From: Pseudooceanicola nanhaiensis
GTDB lineage: Bacteria; Pseudomonadota; Alphaproteobacteria; Rhodobacterales; Rhodobacteraceae
Direction of reading: 5' to 3'
Length of the DNA: 64,000 bases
Assembly: GCF_020171315.1 (NCBI RefSeq)
Contig: NZ_JAIUZP010000009.1
Location: 174,637-238,636, forward strand
The notes under the pieces were generated by a model, which was not told the DNA's origin, did not search any database, and saw nothing but the letters and a program-made list of their open reading frames with translations. Each line of letters starts with the position of its first letter. The first letter of the stretch is position 1. The position numbers and the translations under genes are program-made. This document shows positions 62,786 through 64,000 of the stretch, in pieces.

Positions 62786-63673
62786 TCATTTCGAACCCTC
62801 CGGAGGGCCAGCTGCTCGAATGCCGCTGAAAATCTCGTCGCGATTGATCAGCACGATTTGCTGGTCTTGGGGCGTGCGCGCTTCGGGGGCGGTATCTAGA
62901 CCGAGGCGTTTGAGCGCATAGTAGAGGAGCGCACGTCTCACCTTGATTTTCGCCTTGCCGCCTCGCATGCCATAGTCGAGCGCGATTATCTTCGCTTGTG
63001 TTTCCGAGAGATCGGGGTGGGGCCCGACTTCCAGCGTAACCTCGGCAAGCCACTCGTGATCGTCGCCGGCCGATTTGTCGCATTCGCCCGAGCCTCGGAC
63101 CTCGAGCATCCGCGACAACAGGAAGTCCTTGAAGCAATCGTCGGTTTGGCAGAACGCCCGAGTTTGCCACCGGAAACCGTCAAACGCGATGGCATGGGGG
63201 GCGATCCAGCGCCAGCGCGGCTCGGGGCTGGACAGGGACTGGTACTTTACCTCGATCGCCTCGGACCGGCGGATGGCGCCAACGACCGAACGAAGCGTCG
63301 CCGGATTGACTCCGCGAACCGGCGTAGGGGCGGCCGCGTAGGGCGGGAGGTTGGCGATCCAGGCGTCCTCGCGGTCGAGGATCCCGTCAGCGACCGATCG
63401 CAGCTGTGCAAGGTAGCGGCTCGCGTCAGGCTCGAGGAACTGCGGCTTGAACTTGGAGCCTCGTACGTAGGTTCGCGCACTCTTGTCGTAGAGCATGTTT
63501 TCCGGCGCGAAGCCGATGTAGCGGTTCAGATCGGTGGACGCCTGGTTCACCGAGACCCCGAACTGGTCCATCAGATCGCTGCGGTTCACACGTCCCTCCC
63601 AGAACAGGCGGAACTCTATGAACTCGATGCGCTGCTCGACACCCCAGCGAAGTTCCGACCGATCGTTCTCCAA
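62786..63673 (-). CDS. WYL-domain transcriptional regulator (BrxR/CapW-like)
   Basis: Protein of 295 residues, first gene of the operon. An N-terminal winged helix (RIEFIEFRLFWEGRVNRSDLMDQFGVSVNQASTDL, given in part) is followed by a WYL domain (EVKYQSLSSPEPRWRWIAPHAIAFDGFRWQTRAFC, given in part; the usual W-Y-L reads F-R-W-Q near its end) and a C-terminal extension. This is the BrxR/CapW layout, dimeric repressors controlling BREX, CBASS and other defence operons. The start is taken as TTG because GGAGGTGA lies five bases upstream; an ATG 16 codons earlier has none. The regulator probably represses its own operon until a signal from infection or DNA damage relieves it. Confidence 0.85.
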   Translation of the reverse strand: MENDRSELRWGVEQRIEFIEFRLFWEGRVNRSDLMDQFGVSVNQASTDLNRYIGFAPENMLYDKSARTYVRGSKFKPQFLEPDASRYLAQLRSVADGILDREDAWIANLPPYAAAPTPVRGVNPATLRSVVGAIRRSEAIEVKYQSLSSPEPRWRWIAPHAIAFDGFRWQTRAFCQTDDCFKDFLLSRMLEVRGSGECDKSAGDDHEWLAEVTLEVGPHPDLSETQAKIIALDYGMRGGKAKIKVRRALLYYALKRLGLDTAPEARTPQDQQIVLINRDEIFSGIRAAGPPEGSK

Positions 63674-63698
63674 AATCACCTCCGGGCCAGATCGGTGG

Positions 63699-63717
63699 GC
63701 CCGTAAACTATGCGGGC
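63699..63717. promoter_or_regulatory. Weak inverted repeat upstream of the WYL regulator
   Basis: GCCCG and CGGGC, separated by nine bases, lie 26 bases before the TTG start of the regulator gene. Spacing of about one helical turn would suit a dimeric repressor such as BrxR, but five-base arms in a GC-rich genome may arise by chance. Confidence 0.2.
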
Positions 63718-63871
63718 ACATTTTCTGTGCTCTAGATGACGCTAACTGACGGGAGGAAAGCGGGCAATCAAAATTGCGCGTACCTGCGCTACAAACCCTT
63801 AGCTGACACTGATTTCTTCCTGGCCGCCCAGCCTCCGGCTCAGGAAGATGTTCGACGCACAGCGAACTCGG

Positions 63872-64000
63872 TGACCTGCTTCCCTGAAAAGTCCGCGGTT
63901 TGAGGTTAGCCTGTTCTCCAAACGAGGAGACAGACGATGCGGAAAAGCCGTTTCAGCGAAGAGCAGATCATTGGCATCCTGAAGGAGCACCAAGCCGGGA
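63872..64000 (+). mobile_element. Left end of an IS3-family insertion sequence (continues past window)
   Basis: The start of an IS3-family transposase gene with its ribosome site lies here, and upstream the sequence TGACCTGCTTCCCTGAAAAG looks like the terminal inverted repeat of an IS407-group element, so I place the left end at 63872. The right end is outside the window and the matching repeat and target duplication cannot be seen. Confidence 0.55.
63937..64000 (+). CDS. IS3-family transposase OrfA, N-terminal part (cut by window end)
   Basis: The frame reads MRKSRFSEEQIIGILKEHQA, the stereotyped beginning of OrfA helix-turn-helix proteins of IS3-family elements. ATG is preceded by CGAGGAGACAGACG, a good ribosome binding site. 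Only 21 codons are visible; the rest, including OrfB with the DDE catalytic domain, would lie beyond 64000. Confidence 0.85.
   Translation, partial: MRKSRFSEEQIIGILKEHQAG

Noticed and set aside
47158..63673. BREX system
   Set aside because: Only a BrxR-like regulator and a BrxU-like GmrSD are present; PglZ, BrxC, BrxL and BrxA/B are absent, and the methylase fits the DISARM type as well as PglX.
47158..63673. Complete DISARM
   Set aside because: SNF2 helicase and methylase fit class 1, but no phospholipase-D-type DrmC is present and there is one giant helicase instead of DrmA and DrmB.
63799..63993. Minus-strand ORF over the IS3 left end
   Set aside because: It runs through the inferred terminal repeat and opposite the transposase start, with no family resemblance.

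Overview
The window looks like chromosome of a high-GC alphaproteobacterium, most likely order Rhodobacterales. Pointers are an SOS-type imuA-imuB-dnaE2 cassette with an alphaproteobacterial GAAC-N7-GAAC LexA site, a TAXI-type TRAP transporter next to a DctB/DctD pair, pobA/pobR for 4-hydroxybenzoate, and Rhodobacterales-like codon use. No rRNA, CRISPR array or integrase was seen. All functions are read from motifs, family resemblance and context; no database search was run.

Layout. 1-497: end of a LacI-type regulator. 519-7152: minus-strand operon for a TAXI TRAP transporter (binding protein, fused permease, DUF1850 protein) running into dctB and dctD. 7394-12715: imuA-imuB-dnaE2 behind a perfect SOS box. 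12948-13610: a glycosyltransferase-51-like protein whose catalytic Glu is Gln. 13638-18587: HlyD/RbbA/YhhJ-like tripartite efflux operon. 18836-22825: two half-ABC exporters. 22966-28821: aldehyde dehydrogenase, agmatinase-like enzyme, HtpX, PobA and PobR. 28818-31813: modE-modA-modB-modC with a palindromic Mo-box candidate. 32025-35164: class V aminotransferase-fold enzyme and TrkH. 35243-44584: a six-gene peptide-uptake and hydrolase operon joined by ATGA overlaps, a divergent LysR regulator, and an N-carbamoyl-D-amino acid hydrolase. 44861-44937: tRNA-Arg(TCT).

From the tRNA to the right edge lies an accessory region. It holds an isolated TniQ-family gene, an IS66 fragment, and a compact minus-strand operon transcribed from about 63.7 kb down to 47.2 kb: WYL (BrxR/CapW-like) regulator, single-chain GmrSD (DUF262 plus HNH), 1725-residue DEAD helicase with a C-terminal DUF1998-like region, SNF2 helicase, 1272-residue Eco57I-like N6-adenine methylase, a 97-residue ORF resembling the methylase tail, an acidic protein of unknown function, and an HNH endonuclease. 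An IS3-family element starts at the right edge.

This operon is the most interesting object in the window. It mixes parts known from class 1 DISARM (SNF2 helicase and giant methylase), Druantia/MrfA-type helicases (DEAD plus DUF1998) and type IV restriction (GmrSD) under one BrxR-like regulator. The phospholipase-D-type DrmC, PglZ, BrxC and BrxL are absent. I infer an anti-phage system of hybrid composition; whether the gene set has been described already must be checked by database search.
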